A DNA stretch of 24,655 bases from a virus. Within the stretch, counting starts at the first letter, position 1; every line of letters begins with the position of its first letter. The position numbers were made by a program, and so were the translations under genes. Shown here one piece after another: positions 15,235-21,762 of the stretch. Where the stretch lies: positions 1-24,655 of the IMG/VR virus record IMGVR_UViG_3300046009_012030. One strand, given 5' to 3'. The notes under the pieces are model-generated. The model searched no databases. It was given only the letters and a program-made list of their open reading frames with translations, and was not told the origin of the DNA.

Positions 15235-15683
15235 GCGAAGATGTCTTTCCCTGCGGCGACGCGCTCGCGCATTTGGGCGAGGGTGAGGCCGGTGGGCACT
15301 TCGTAGTGCGGTGTGTCTTTGAAGCTCTTGAAATCCCCTCCCCATGTCAGGCCGAGGCTGCGGGAGGCTTGGCCGATCTCTGTGTAGATAGGCGAGTCGG
15401 TTAGGTAGGCTTTGTCTTTGAAGAGGCCGATGTCCCAGGCGGTGCCGAAATTGTGATTGGAAAAGCCAGCGCGGGCGTTGGTCACTTTCGGGCCTGCGGT
15501 GGTGCGGCCTTTGGCGTAGAGCGCATCCTGCTCGGCGTAGCTACGCAGGCCGCTGATGATGCGGACCACTACGCTATGCTTGCCTGCGAGGTCGAGCGCG
15601 AGTCGCATGAACTCTCGCGCTTTAGGCTGAACAGCCGGGTGCAGCGTCGAGATATTCCGCTCGGTGCGCTCGTCGAAGGTCAT
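15231..15683 (-). CDS. Endolysin, M15-type L-alanyl-D-glutamate (VanY-like) peptidase
   Basis: A 150-residue single-domain peptidoglycan peptidase. The fingerprint includes SGLRSYAEQDALYAKGRT (residues 44-61), SNHNFGTAWDIGL (75-87) and TPHYEV (124-129). H77, D84 and H126 are the expected zinc ligands of peptidase family M15, the subgroup used by many phage endolysins to cut cell-wall stem peptides. No signal peptide or wall-binding domain is present, so export through a holin is expected. It starts with an ATGA overlap on the lipoprotein gene (15680-15683) and overlaps the next gene the same way. Length matches single-domain enzymes such as the T5-like lysins. Confidence 0.9.
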   Translation of the reverse strand: MTFDERTERNISTLHPAVQPKAREFMRLALDLAGKHSVVVRIISGLRSYAEQDALYAKGRTTAGPKVTNARAGFSNHNFGTAWDIGLFKDKAYLTDSPIYTEIGQASRSLGLTWGGDFKSFKDTPHYEVPTGLTLAQMRERVAAGKDIFA

Positions 15684-15847
15684 TTGCTTGAGGACGGCTT
15701 GGGCAGCTCGGGGAGGGTGTAGCTAAACCTGCCGTAGTCGGTTTCGAGCGAGACGCCGAGGGTGGAGCAGCCGGTGAGGAAGGAGATGCAGAGAAAGATG
15801 TAGCCGAGCAGCAGGCCGGTGGCGGCGATCTGGGCGGGCGAGGTCAT
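15680..15847 (-). CDS. Short phage lipoprotein, possible outer-membrane spanin
   Basis: A 55-residue protein started at 15847 (MTSPAQIAATGLLLG), which gives ATGA coupling to the gene before. An upstream in-frame ATG at 15934 exists but lies within the preceding gene. A hydrophobic signal segment leads to a lipobox, L24-T25-G26-C27, so the predicted mature lipoprotein is only 29 residues (CSTLGVSLETDYGRFSYTLP, then a Pro/Ser/Lys end). Rz1-type outer spanins are short, proline-containing lipoproteins in the same place. There is no clear Rz partner, so a spanin role is a guess. A lipobox would imply a diderm host if it is an outer spanin. Confidence 0.65.
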   Translation of the reverse strand: MTSPAQIAATGLLLGYIFLCISFLTGCSTLGVSLETDYGRFSYTLPELPKPSSSK

Positions 15848-16008
15848 TTCTCGTCGCGGAAAACCTCGTAGGCTCCCACGAGCGCGATGACAACCGCACT
15901 GATGGCCGAAAATTGGTCGGGACTGACTTGCCAACCGGTGAGGGCTACGAGCGAGGCGATGCCTGCCCAGGTGGATCTTTGCTTTAGGTGCGAGAGGATT
16001 TTATTCAT
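15844..16008 (-). CDS. Second small membrane protein, holin-like or inner-membrane lysis protein
   Basis: A 54-residue protein that begins MNKILSHLKQRSTWAGIASL and ends VGAYEVFRDEK. Two hydrophobic stretches are visible, about residues 14-26 and 34-50, with a basic N-terminus. It lies between the first holin candidate and the lipoprotein, overlapping the latter by ATGA (15844-15847). It may be a second holin, an antiholin or, less likely, an inner-membrane spanin partner, as it lacks the coiled-coil periplasmic part of classical Rz proteins. Its start follows heptamer-repeat copy 2. Confidence 0.6.
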   Translation of the reverse strand: MNKILSHLKQRSTWAGIASLVALTGWQVSPDQFSAISAVVIALVGAYEVFRDEK

Positions 16009-16019
16009 GGGGGGAGGGA

Positions 16020-16048
16020 GTTTTAAGTTTTAAGAATTAAGTTTTAAG
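16020..16048 (-). repeat. CTTAAAA heptamer repeat, copy 2
   Basis: Identical over 29 bases to the copy at 11605-11633. On the minus strand it is made of CTTAAAA and CTTAATT heptamers. It supplies the TAA stop of the upstream holin gene and ends 11 bases before the ATG at 16008. The spacer is CTCCCTCCCCCC-like, with no Shine-Dalgarno sequence. Confidence 0.9.
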
Positions 16049-16229
16049 GGTCGAGCGGCGGGCGCTTCTTGTTGAGGATGGCGTAGAGCGAGGCCACGCC
16101 GACCGCGATGCCGACTAGAAGCGAGGCGATGCGCAGCCAGGCTTCGATCTCGGGAAGCATCGACACCCCGAGCCCCGTCGCGGTGGCGACGAGGCCGGTG
16201 AAGGAGGCGGCGGCTTGGTGCGTGTCCAT
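16044..16229 (-). CDS. Putative holin (61 aa, two membrane segments)
   Basis: I begin this at ATG 16229 (MDTHQAAASFTG), not at the upstream ATG 16283, because the upstream part overlaps the previous gene and looks like a frame shadow. The protein has two likely membrane segments, about residues 9-25 and 31-52, and a basic end (NKKRPPLDP), the layout of class II holins. Its TAA at 16044-16046 falls inside heptamer-repeat copy 2. It heads a lysis cassette with a second membrane protein, a lipoprotein and a peptidoglycan peptidase. The role is inferred from topology and neighbours, not from a recognised family motif. Confidence 0.65.
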   Translation of the reverse strand: MDTHQAAASFTGLVATATGLGVSMLPEIEAWLRIASLLVGIAVGVASLYAILNKKRPPLDP

Positions 16230-16231
16230 GG

Positions 16232-17671
16232 CTAGCTCAGGGCGGCGGCCAGTTGCGCTCCGGTGGTGGCGACGGTGCTGCACTGGCCGAGGCGGTCGGT
16301 GTTGAGCAGGTCGGTCTTGGCTTTCACCGCGTCGAGCTTCGAGGCTTCGGAGGCAGCGAGTCTGCTGCTCACGGCTTGGTCCACTCGGGCCAACTCGACC
16401 GAAAGCTCGGAACGCACGGCTGCTGCCACCGTGCTGGCGGACGGCGCAGTGACTCCGGCGATGGCGGCTTCGAGGAGGCTTTGGTCGGCAGGATCGCTCG
16501 GCAGCGCATCGGTCTTCGATTTGATCGCCGAAAGCTGGGTCGAGTTGCTATCGAGTTCTTGGCGAATCTCGATGGCTGTCGGGCCGCTGGCGCTGGTGAG
16601 CGTGCGGGTGGCGTGGCTCCAGATGTCGCTTGGCGTGACTGATGCTGGGGCGTTGGTGAGCGTGTCAACCACGCCGCCGGTGATGGTGCGGCTGGCGGCT
16701 CCCCACACGGCATTTGCCACAGAGGCTGCGGTTGGGGCGCTGGTCGGCGCGTTGTAGTCTGCCGATGCGAGGCGGCTTGAGATCGTGGCATCGAGGTTGA
16801 TGAGCTTGCCGCCGGTGCGCTCAAGGTCGGCTCGGATCGCGGCGACGAGGGCGATCTGGTCAACATTGCTGTTTCCGATTGCGGCGACGATGGCGTTCAG
16901 AACGGCTTGTCCATCGCCTTCGTTGAGAATGGAGGACTCGACGGCGGCGGCAATGGCCGAGCGTTCTGCGCTGGTGAGTGAGTAGCCTGTCTTGTCTGCC
17001 GCCGCCCAAACTGCTGAGGCGATGTCTCCGGCTGTTGGTGGAGTGCTTGGCGCGGTGTAGGCCGAACCGGCGAGCCTGCTCGACACGGTGGCGTCGAGGT
17101 TCGCCAGCTTGGTGGAGTTGGCATCTAGTTCAGTGCGGATGTCTGCCACGCTCGGGATCGAGAGGGCGGAGATAGCGGCCTCGACGAGGCTTTGGTCGGC
17201 GGGGTCGCTGGGGAGATTGTCTGTGGAGGACTTGATGGCGGCGATGTCGGCGGTTGGTATGTCGCTGACGGCTGCAGGGCTTGCTGGCAAGTTGTCGGTT
17301 TTGGCCTTGATTGCCGAGATGTCTGAGTTCGCTGGGGCTGTGTAGCCAGAGGAAGCGAGTCGTGAGCTGGTGGCAGCATCGAGATTTTCGACTCCGGCGC
17401 GGCCGAGGACCCAGAGGCTCGGGATGTGCTGGGCGTCCACGGTGGAGTCGGTGGTTTTGAAGATGGCGGCGTATTCGCCCTCCGAGGAATTGTCGGTTGA
17501 GAGCGTGTAGGCATACAACCCGCCGCCGAGGGCGGTGGCGCTGCCGTCTGTGACGATCTGCGTGCCGCTTGGATTGTAGATATCGACCGTGACGGTGAGG
17601 CCGGTTTTGCCTTGTTTGCTCGCCGTGTAGAAGGCGAGGAATTTAACGGAGGTGGAGACTTGTTCGAGCAT
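16232..17671 (-). CDS. Repeat-containing tail / fibre-associated protein (479 aa)
   Basis: A 479-residue protein. Residues 1 to about 90 form a beta domain (FLAFYTASKQGKTGLTVTV, then GGGLYAYTL and GEYAAIFKTT) that is common at the N-terminus of phage tail-associated proteins. The rest is made from repeating segments of types IR.EL(D)..S.KL.NLDA.(V/I)SSRLA, (A/S)IK.(S/K)TD.LP(S/A)DPADQSL.EAAI, and A..VWGAA. The order shows at least three degenerate copies. No enzyme signature is seen. I infer a shaft or scaffold built of repeated helix-beta units, with a particle-binding head. Its leader upstream of 17671 is C-rich (CCACCACCC) with no Shine-Dalgarno sequence. The holin gene follows two bases after its stop. 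Confidence 0.6.
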   Translation of the reverse strand: MLEQVSTSVKFLAFYTASKQGKTGLTVTVDIYNPSGTQIVTDGSATALGGGLYAYTLSTDNSSEGEYAAIFKTTDSTVDAQHIPSLWVLGRAGVENLDAATSSRLASSGYTAPANSDISAIKAKTDNLPASPAAVSDIPTADIAAIKSSTDNLPSDPADQSLVEAAISALSIPSVADIRTELDANSTKLANLDATVSSRLAGSAYTAPSTPPTAGDIASAVWAAADKTGYSLTSAERSAIAAAVESSILNEGDGQAVLNAIVAAIGNSNVDQIALVAAIRADLERTGGKLINLDATISSRLASADYNAPTSAPTAASVANAVWGAASRTITGGVVDTLTNAPASVTPSDIWSHATRTLTSASGPTAIEIRQELDSNSTQLSAIKSKTDALPSDPADQSLLEAAIAGVTAPSASTVAAAVRSELSVELARVDQAVSSRLAASEASKLDAVKAKTDLLNTDRLGQCSTVATTGAQLAAALS

Positions 17672-17685
17672 GGGTGGTGGTGGGT

Positions 17686-18003
17686 TTAGATTTCTTCTTC
17701 GGGTTGGGGCAGTAGCGGGAGGACTTGGGACATGGGGAGGACTTCGACGCTGGGGAAAAGCTCGGCGGGCAGGTGCGCAAATCCGCCGGAGTAGAGGCCG
17801 CCGGGGCCGATTTCGGTCAGTAAATCCGCGCAGAGCATTTTTCGGCCATCGACGAGATCGACCGGAGAAGCGACATGGCGGGGGTTGCCGTGCTCGCTCT
17901 GGACGGCGGCGAGTTGGGCCGCGAGTTCGGGCGAGAAGACGAGCGCAAGGTCTTTTGTGGTATCGTAGCTCACGGGCTGGGTGATGAGGTCGGCGAGTGT
18001 CAT
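17686..18003 (-). CDS. Small protein following the tip gene (105 aa)
   Basis: A 105-residue protein that I do not recognise, starting with an ATGA overlap on the tip gene (18000-18003). It has a short helix-rich beginning (TLADLITQPVS), PELAAQLAAVQSEHG, then RHVASPVDLVDGRKMLCADLL and an acidic end EEEI. No signal peptide or transmembrane helix is visible. Given the coupling with the tip gene it could be a fibre assembly chaperone or a small virion component, but nothing in the sequence decides between these. Confidence 0.5.
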   Translation of the reverse strand: MTLADLITQPVSYDTTKDLALVFSPELAAQLAAVQSEHGNPRHVASPVDLVDGRKMLCADLLTEIGPGGLYSGGFAHLPAELFPSVEVLPMSQVLPLLPQPEEEI

Positions 18004-18809
18004 ATGGCGGCGGCGAGGGCGGTCATGAGCGTGGACACGCGGGTGTCGAGGAGGGCGAGGTCGAGGTTTTCCCCCACTGAGTAGAAGGAAATGCGTCCGT
18101 CAAAAAAGAAGTTGGGGTTATTTGTTCTTGAAAAAAAACTCATGGCCACTTGACGAGGGATTACTGAATTAACACTAACAATCTGGGATGCCCCGTTTCT
18201 TCTAAAAATAAAGGAGGCGCCTACAGAGCGGCTTACAGCAAATGTTCCGGGTGTTGGTGCAAGTGCTGTTGTGGTTTGCACTAAGCAATTTAATCTTGAA
18301 AAAGACTGCGAGGTCGAAAACGCAACGGATATGTTTGTCGCTGCTAAACTGCCCGTTGCCTCGTCGCCCAGCAGCAATTTTGCTGCTCCAGTAATGTCTG
18401 AAGCAAAACATGCGGCGTGAGCATTATTTTGGTTCGATGTTGGGAAAAAATAATTTGAGTTCAATCGCTTAGTTGATCCGTTGCCTTTCAGGCCAGTCTT
18501 TCGACTAAAATCGCCAGAGACAAAATTAGAGTTTGTCGGCGCAGATCCAACGAGTGGGACGAGTGCACCGGATAGGGTGCGAGCCCCAGCCAAAATGCAA
18601 GAGGATTTTATCGCGCTCCAGATGCCGTCTGCTTTGCAACCTACTACAAATGAATTTATAGCATCGGCAACCGATTGTTCCAACTGCATTGCATCTGCGT
18701 TTTCAACGGCTACCAAATAAGCCTCGGCATCTGAATCTGAAACAGGAGCACGAACTGCCTTGGTCGGCACGCGGAGGGGGGAGAGTTGGCCGTAGAGGGG
18801 CGAAATCAT
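18000..18809 (-). CDS. Putative receptor-binding tail tip protein
   Basis: The frame is open to 18839, but the ATG at 18809 (MISPLYGQLSPLRVPTKA) gives the ATGA overlap typical here, so I start it there (269 residues). The N-terminal part holds helical SVADAINSFVVGCKADGIW and then CILAGARTLSGALVPLVG and SRKTGLKGNGSTKRL. This resembles a module I know from phage tail and lectin-like (LamG/concanavalin-type) virion proteins, where jelly-roll strands follow. The interior (about 18075-18735) is far richer in A+T than the flanks, with 35% GC in hand-counted lines, while its last about 25 codons return to high GC. This mosaic pattern is common in proteins that bind the host surface. Sugar or protein receptor is unknown. 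Confidence 0.6.
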   Translation of the reverse strand: MISPLYGQLSPLRVPTKAVRAPVSDSDAEAYLVAVENADAMQLEQSVADAINSFVVGCKADGIWSAIKSSCILAGARTLSGALVPLVGSAPTNSNFVSGDFSRKTGLKGNGSTKRLNSNYFFPTSNQNNAHAACFASDITGAAKLLLGDEATGSLAATNISVAFSTSQSFSRLNCLVQTTTALAPTPGTFAVSRSVGASFIFRRNGASQIVSVNSVIPRQVAMSFFSRTNNPNFFFDGRISFYSVGENLDLALLDTRVSTLMTALAAAI

Positions 18810-19174
18810 GAATAGCTCAGGTTTTCTTTGTTGCTCCACTGCCCGACTGCGGATTGCTCCGAGACGACATTGCCTGCGGCGTCGGTGGTGATGCGGTAGA
18901 TGGTCCAGGATGGGGCGTCCTCGGCTGGGCCGGTGGCGGGGTAGTCGGCCCAGGCGAGGCGGCCCATGTAGAGGGTCGTGCCGTCGGTGGCGGAGAGTTG
19001 CAGGTAGTCGCTGGGGTCGCGGGGGCGGGCGAGGCGGAAGACTTCTCCCAGGTGGTCTTTCGAATACAAGCGCCGGTCGGCGAGGTTTAAGGCGAGGCTC
19101 CCTTCGGCCACTTGGGCGGCGGTGGGGACTCGGCCGGGAACCGTGCTGCGGAGGAGCTTGAAGACCGTGGCCAT
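18806..19174 (-). CDS. Fibre-base / tail module protein (122 aa)
   Basis: A 122-residue protein starting MATVFKLLRSTVPGRVPT followed by EGSLALNLADRRLYSKD. The pattern 'LLRS..PG..P....(V/L).EG.LALN.AD.RLY.KD..G' is a widespread N-terminal module of phage tail fibres and side-tail proteins. The remainder has TLYMGRLAWADYP and WTIYRITTDAAG, further beta strands seen in fibre-type proteins. It overlaps the receptor-binding candidate by ATGA (18806-18809), so one reading is a split fibre in which this protein supplies the particle-binding base and the next supplies the tip. It begins after heptamer-repeat copy 3. Confidence 0.65.
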   Translation of the reverse strand: MATVFKLLRSTVPGRVPTAAQVAEGSLALNLADRRLYSKDHLGEVFRLARPRDPSDYLQLSATDGTTLYMGRLAWADYPATGPAEDAPSWTIYRITTDAAGNVVSEQSAVGQWSNKENLSYS

Positions 19175-19181
19175 GAGGGAA

Positions 19182-19210
19182 GTTTTAAGTTTTAAGGATT
19201 AAGTTTTAAG
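19182..19210 (-). repeat. CTTAAAA heptamer repeat, copy 3
   Basis: On the minus strand this is four 7-base units (CTTAAAA, with one CTTAATC variant) plus a final C. It differs by one base from the copies at 11605-11633 and 16020-16048. It ends 7 bases before the ATG at 19174 and lies in the 102-base gap between two fibre-type genes. No Shine-Dalgarno sequence is present between it and the start codon. Confidence 0.85.
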
Positions 19211-19276
19211 TGGGGCGGCCCTGGGCGGCGGCGCGGGTTGGGACCGCGCTGCCGCTTTGAGGGGGATGGGGGGCGA

Positions 19277-20170
19277 TCAGAAGGTTCCGCCGTCGATCTC
19301 GGTCTCGAGCGCGAGGACGCGAACTTCGAGCGAGTCGATGTCGCCTTCGTTGGTCGTCACACGACCGGCGAGGGTCGTTGCGGCGGACTCGATGGCTTCG
19401 ATGTCGGACTCAGCGGTGGAGACGCGGCCGGTGAGGGCTGTGGCGTCGCTCTCGATGGTGCTGGCGCGGCTCTCAAGCGCGGCGATGTCGGACTCGACTT
19501 CATCGAGGCGAGCGTCGGCGCTGGCGTTTTCGAGCACGACCACTCGGCTATCGAGGGCGCTGATGGCCGAAGCACGGGTGCTGGCTTCGCTGTCGATATT
19601 CGACTGGAGGGTCGCGTCGTTGTTCGAGCGGGTGGTCGCCTCGCTGTCGATGTTGCCCTGGAGGGTCAAATCATTGGCGGCGCGGGTCGAGGCTTCGCTG
19701 TCGATGTTGCTCTGGAGGGTGGAGTCGGCGGCTTCGAGCGTGGCCACAGCGGAGCTGAGGGCGCTGGAGGCGCTGTTGGCGAGGGAGGTGATCGCACCGT
19801 TGAGGTTGCTGTCGGCGGCCTCGAAGGCGGCGACCACTTCCGTCAACGAATCGAGCGAGCCCTGCGTTGTGTTCGAGAGAACATTGTCGATGCGAACGCC
19901 GAGGGCTTGTTCCGCTGCGGTGGCGCGGGTGACTTCGGAGGAGAGATCCGAGGATACGCTGGTGATCGCGGCTTCGCGGGCCGAGGTCTCGGAGGAGAGC
20001 TGGCTGAGGGTGGCGAAGTGGCCGGGGCCAGCGAGAACGATGTTCTCGACGCCATCGCCTACATAGAGTTTGCCGTCAACTTTGTTCCAGGCGAGTTCGC
20101 CTGCATTGGCTGTGGAGGGGGCTCCAGCGGCACCGCTGAGGCGGCGTTTGATTCTGAGGATGTTTGCCAT
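19277..20170 (-). CDS. Coiled-coil fibre protein with tandem repeats
   Basis: A 297-residue protein. The N-terminus (ILRIKRRLSGAAGAPST, then GELAWN and KLYVGDG) is the short beta module that anchors many phage fibres to the particle. The rest is nearly all helix-forming, with Ala, Ser, Glu and Asp in heptads. A central 18-residue unit (pattern TLQ.NIDSEA.TR..ND) is present three times, and SDI.A.ES-type coils follow towards the end. I infer a long, trimeric, coiled-coil shaft, perhaps a spacer bearing a tip encoded by a neighbouring gene, as no receptor-binding head domain is visible at the C-terminus, which ends VLALETEIDGGTF. The 54-base DNA repeats could change shaft length by recombination. 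Confidence 0.7.
   Translation of the reverse strand: MANILRIKRRLSGAAGAPSTANAGELAWNKVDGKLYVGDGVENIVLAGPGHFATLSQLSSETSAREAAITSVSSDLSSEVTRATAAEQALGVRIDNVLSNTTQGSLDSLTEVVAAFEAADSNLNGAITSLANSASSALSSAVATLEAADSTLQSNIDSEASTRAANDLTLQGNIDSEATTRSNNDATLQSNIDSEASTRASAISALDSRVVVLENASADARLDEVESDIAALESRASTIESDATALTGRVSTAESDIEAIESAATTLAGRVTTNEGDIDSLEVRVLALETEIDGGTF
19580..19735 (-). repeat. Three tandem 54-bp units inside the fibre gene
   Basis: The string TCGCTGTCGAT starts at 19587, 19641 and 19695, exactly 54 bases apart, followed each time by a near-identical CTGGAGGGT. Each unit codes for 18 residues of the coiled-coil shaft. The frame-preserving length means copy-number change would lengthen or shorten the shaft without frameshift. 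Confidence 0.85.
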
Positions 20171-20212
20171 TGTGTTATTGGGGGGTGTTTGGGTTGTTAC
20201 TGCGGGGTTGTC

Positions 20213-20485
20213 CTAAAACTCACCGCCGTCCGTGTCGGACGAGATGGGGATGTAGGAAAGGGTGTCGGGGTCCCAACGGTGGGGGATGTTGGTGTCGGCC
20301 GGAAAATAGATGCGGGCTACGACGCCCTCGGCGGGGAAGGCGGCCACGGAGTCGAACCGCTGCACATCGTCGAACTCGTCTGGAATCATCGAGCCGGAGA
20401 CTTGGCCCGAGGAGTCAAGCTGCGCCACCTGGGCGGTGGTGCTGATCATCGTGCCAGTGAGGGGATCGAACGAAACTTGCGACAT
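20213..20485 (-). CDS. Small putative tail or fibre accessory protein (90 aa)
   Basis: A 90-residue acidic protein. Residues around 45-78 follow the pattern F(D/S)..AAFPAEG...RIYFPADTN...RWD...YIPI. This is a recurring phage fibre-type strand pair (IY...TN..YRW....Y..I), usually found at the base or within repeats of tail fibres. The protein is therefore likely a virion component, though a free-standing copy this short could also be a decoration or assembly factor. It starts two bases after the preceding gene and is followed by a 42-base gap before the trimeric fibre gene. Confidence 0.55.
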   Translation of the reverse strand: MSQVSFDPLTGTMISTTAQVAQLDSSGQVSGSMIPDEFDDVQRFDSVAAFPAEGVVARIYFPADTNIPHRWDPDTLSYIPISSDTDGGEF

Positions 20486-20487
20486 GG

Positions 20488-20775
20488 TTACGCGAAGGGG
20501 GGATACTGAACGAATGAGGTTTTGAGTTGGGCGTTGTCGGTCGCGGGCACGCCGCCGAAATAAGTCATGCGGATGCGGGCGACTGCGGTTCCGCCAAAGC
20601 TGTATTCGGTGTAATCGGTGTTGTTCGTGGCACCGACTTTGAAGACTTCAAACTTGTCGTAGAGAGGAACTGGAAATCCGGTGGTGACTCGCAGAGCCCC
20701 ATCTGATGTGGCTTGGACGGGTTGAACGATGCCAGCAGAGGAGCGGGCGGCGATCTGGACGGTGGGGTTGCTCAT
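20488..20775 (-). CDS. Small putative virion protein (95 aa)
   Basis: I do not recognise a named family. The 95 residues begin MSNPTVQIAARSSAGIVQPV and continue as alternating beta-strand sequence with TEYSFGGTAVARIRMTYFGG near the middle, which looks like a small all-beta decoration, fibre-base or tail protein. It opens a run of small genes between the connector and fibre genes. The leader is AT-rich (20776-20800) with no Shine-Dalgarno sequence. It is followed two bases after its TAA by the next gene, so it is probably part of the same transcript. Confidence 0.6.
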   Translation of the reverse strand: MSNPTVQIAARSSAGIVQPVQATSDGALRVTTGFPVPLYDKFEVFKVGATNNTDYTEYSFGGTAVARIRMTYFGGVPATDNAQLKTSFVQYPPFA

Positions 20776-20814
20776 GTCGTTAATTTAATTATGGTGAAGG
20801 GTGTCAAGGGGTGG

Positions 20815-21762
20815 TTATTGGAAGCTGGCGGAGTAGCGGCGGACCTCGCCTTTGCGGAGCCAGGCGTCGTCCATTCGCTGCTGGAGGATGCCTTCGGCGC
20901 GGGCGAACTGGTAGGTGGCCTTGTCCATCTGGCCGTCCTCGGAAAGCGTTTCAGCGAGGGCGTAAAACTTGAGGTAGTCCGCGAGGAATGCCGGGATGCG
21001 ATGGCGCAACCAGAACTCCTCATTCGTCGGGAGATTGCCAGTCGTGTCGGCGAGGGCCTCGTAGCAATCGCCGGTGGTGTTGTAGTAAACGAGATCGCCC
21101 GCTGCGTAAGCGGTGGAAGAGTTGAAAGCGGTCGCTGTGAATTTCGGCTGAGGCAGCGAGAACTCGACCCAGACTTGGCCGGAGATGTAGTCCGTATCCG
21201 TGATGAGAATGCGGTCGTCGGTGACAACAAAAGAGAGAGACTTGGTGACACGGCCCTCGTCGGGTTTGATGTCATAAACCTTCAGCACATTGCCGATCAC
21301 CTTCATGCCATTTTGCACCAGCAGCACATAGGGAATGAACTCATCGGCTGGGGCATTCTCGCTGGTCTCGATGTAGGTCGCGGTCAGGCGGTCGTTCCAC
21401 GCGACATTCTCCGCCGTGTCGATATTCAGCAGATCGCCCGCTGCGGTCGTGGTGACGCGCTTGATTCGCCATTCGAGATCAGCGAACGACGATCCCTGCA
21501 AGGCACGGCCAATGTAAGAGGTCGTGCCGACATAATCCGATTCGTAGGTGAAAATCCCCGGCGCGTAGCCATCGCCCACCGGCGTGCGGGCCTCGGTGAG
21601 ATAGATGTCCGGCCAATCGAAAAATGTCCAAGCGGTCGCGGCAGCGGTAGTGAGATACTCCGCCAGCGCCGTGGCCTGCGAAGCCATGAGCGGCTGCGCG
21701 GGGTCGATGCCCATGCGGGAGATCACGCCATCGCGGACGGTGCGGTAGGGAGTGGCCTTCAT
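20815..21762 (-). CDS. Head-tail connector / adaptor protein
   Basis: A 315-residue protein directly after portal with an ATGA overlap (21759-21762). The N-terminal half contains a helical YLTTAAATAWTFFDWPDIYLTE segment. Residues 218-251 (AYAAGDLVYY, then CYEA and NLPTNEEFW) have the Y..GD.V.Y...CY.A.....P....W spacing of the small carbohydrate-binding-type beta fold often found in phage connector and tail proteins. Residues 252-305 form a long helix-rich end of the sort seen in podovirus adaptor and gatekeeper proteins. Position next to portal is the main reason for calling it an adaptor; the sequence alone would also allow a tail tube or head-completion protein. I see no catalytic motif. 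Confidence 0.65.
   Translation of the reverse strand: MKATPYRTVRDGVISRMGIDPAQPLMASQATALAEYLTTAAATAWTFFDWPDIYLTEARTPVGDGYAPGIFTYESDYVGTTSYIGRALQGSSFADLEWRIKRVTTTAAGDLLNIDTAENVAWNDRLTATYIETSENAPADEFIPYVLLVQNGMKVIGNVLKVYDIKPDEGRVTKSLSFVVTDDRILITDTDYISGQVWVEFSLPQPKFTATAFNSSTAYAAGDLVYYNTTGDCYEALADTTGNLPTNEEFWLRHRIPAFLADYLKFYALAETLSEDGQMDKATYQFARAEGILQQRMDDAWLRKGEVRRYSASFQ

Noticed and set aside
19238-20509. A 423-codon plus-strand frame opposite the fibre genes
   Set aside because: It spans several minus-strand genes and their gaps, is Gly-rich and shows no family motif, so it is a shadow.
20779-20807. Sigma-70-type promoter before the gene at 20775 (TTGACA at 20807-20802)
   Set aside because: The -35 match is exact, but with a 17-base spacer the -10 is poor (ATTAAC) and transcription would start inside the start codon. 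With the better AT-rich hexamer the spacing is too short.
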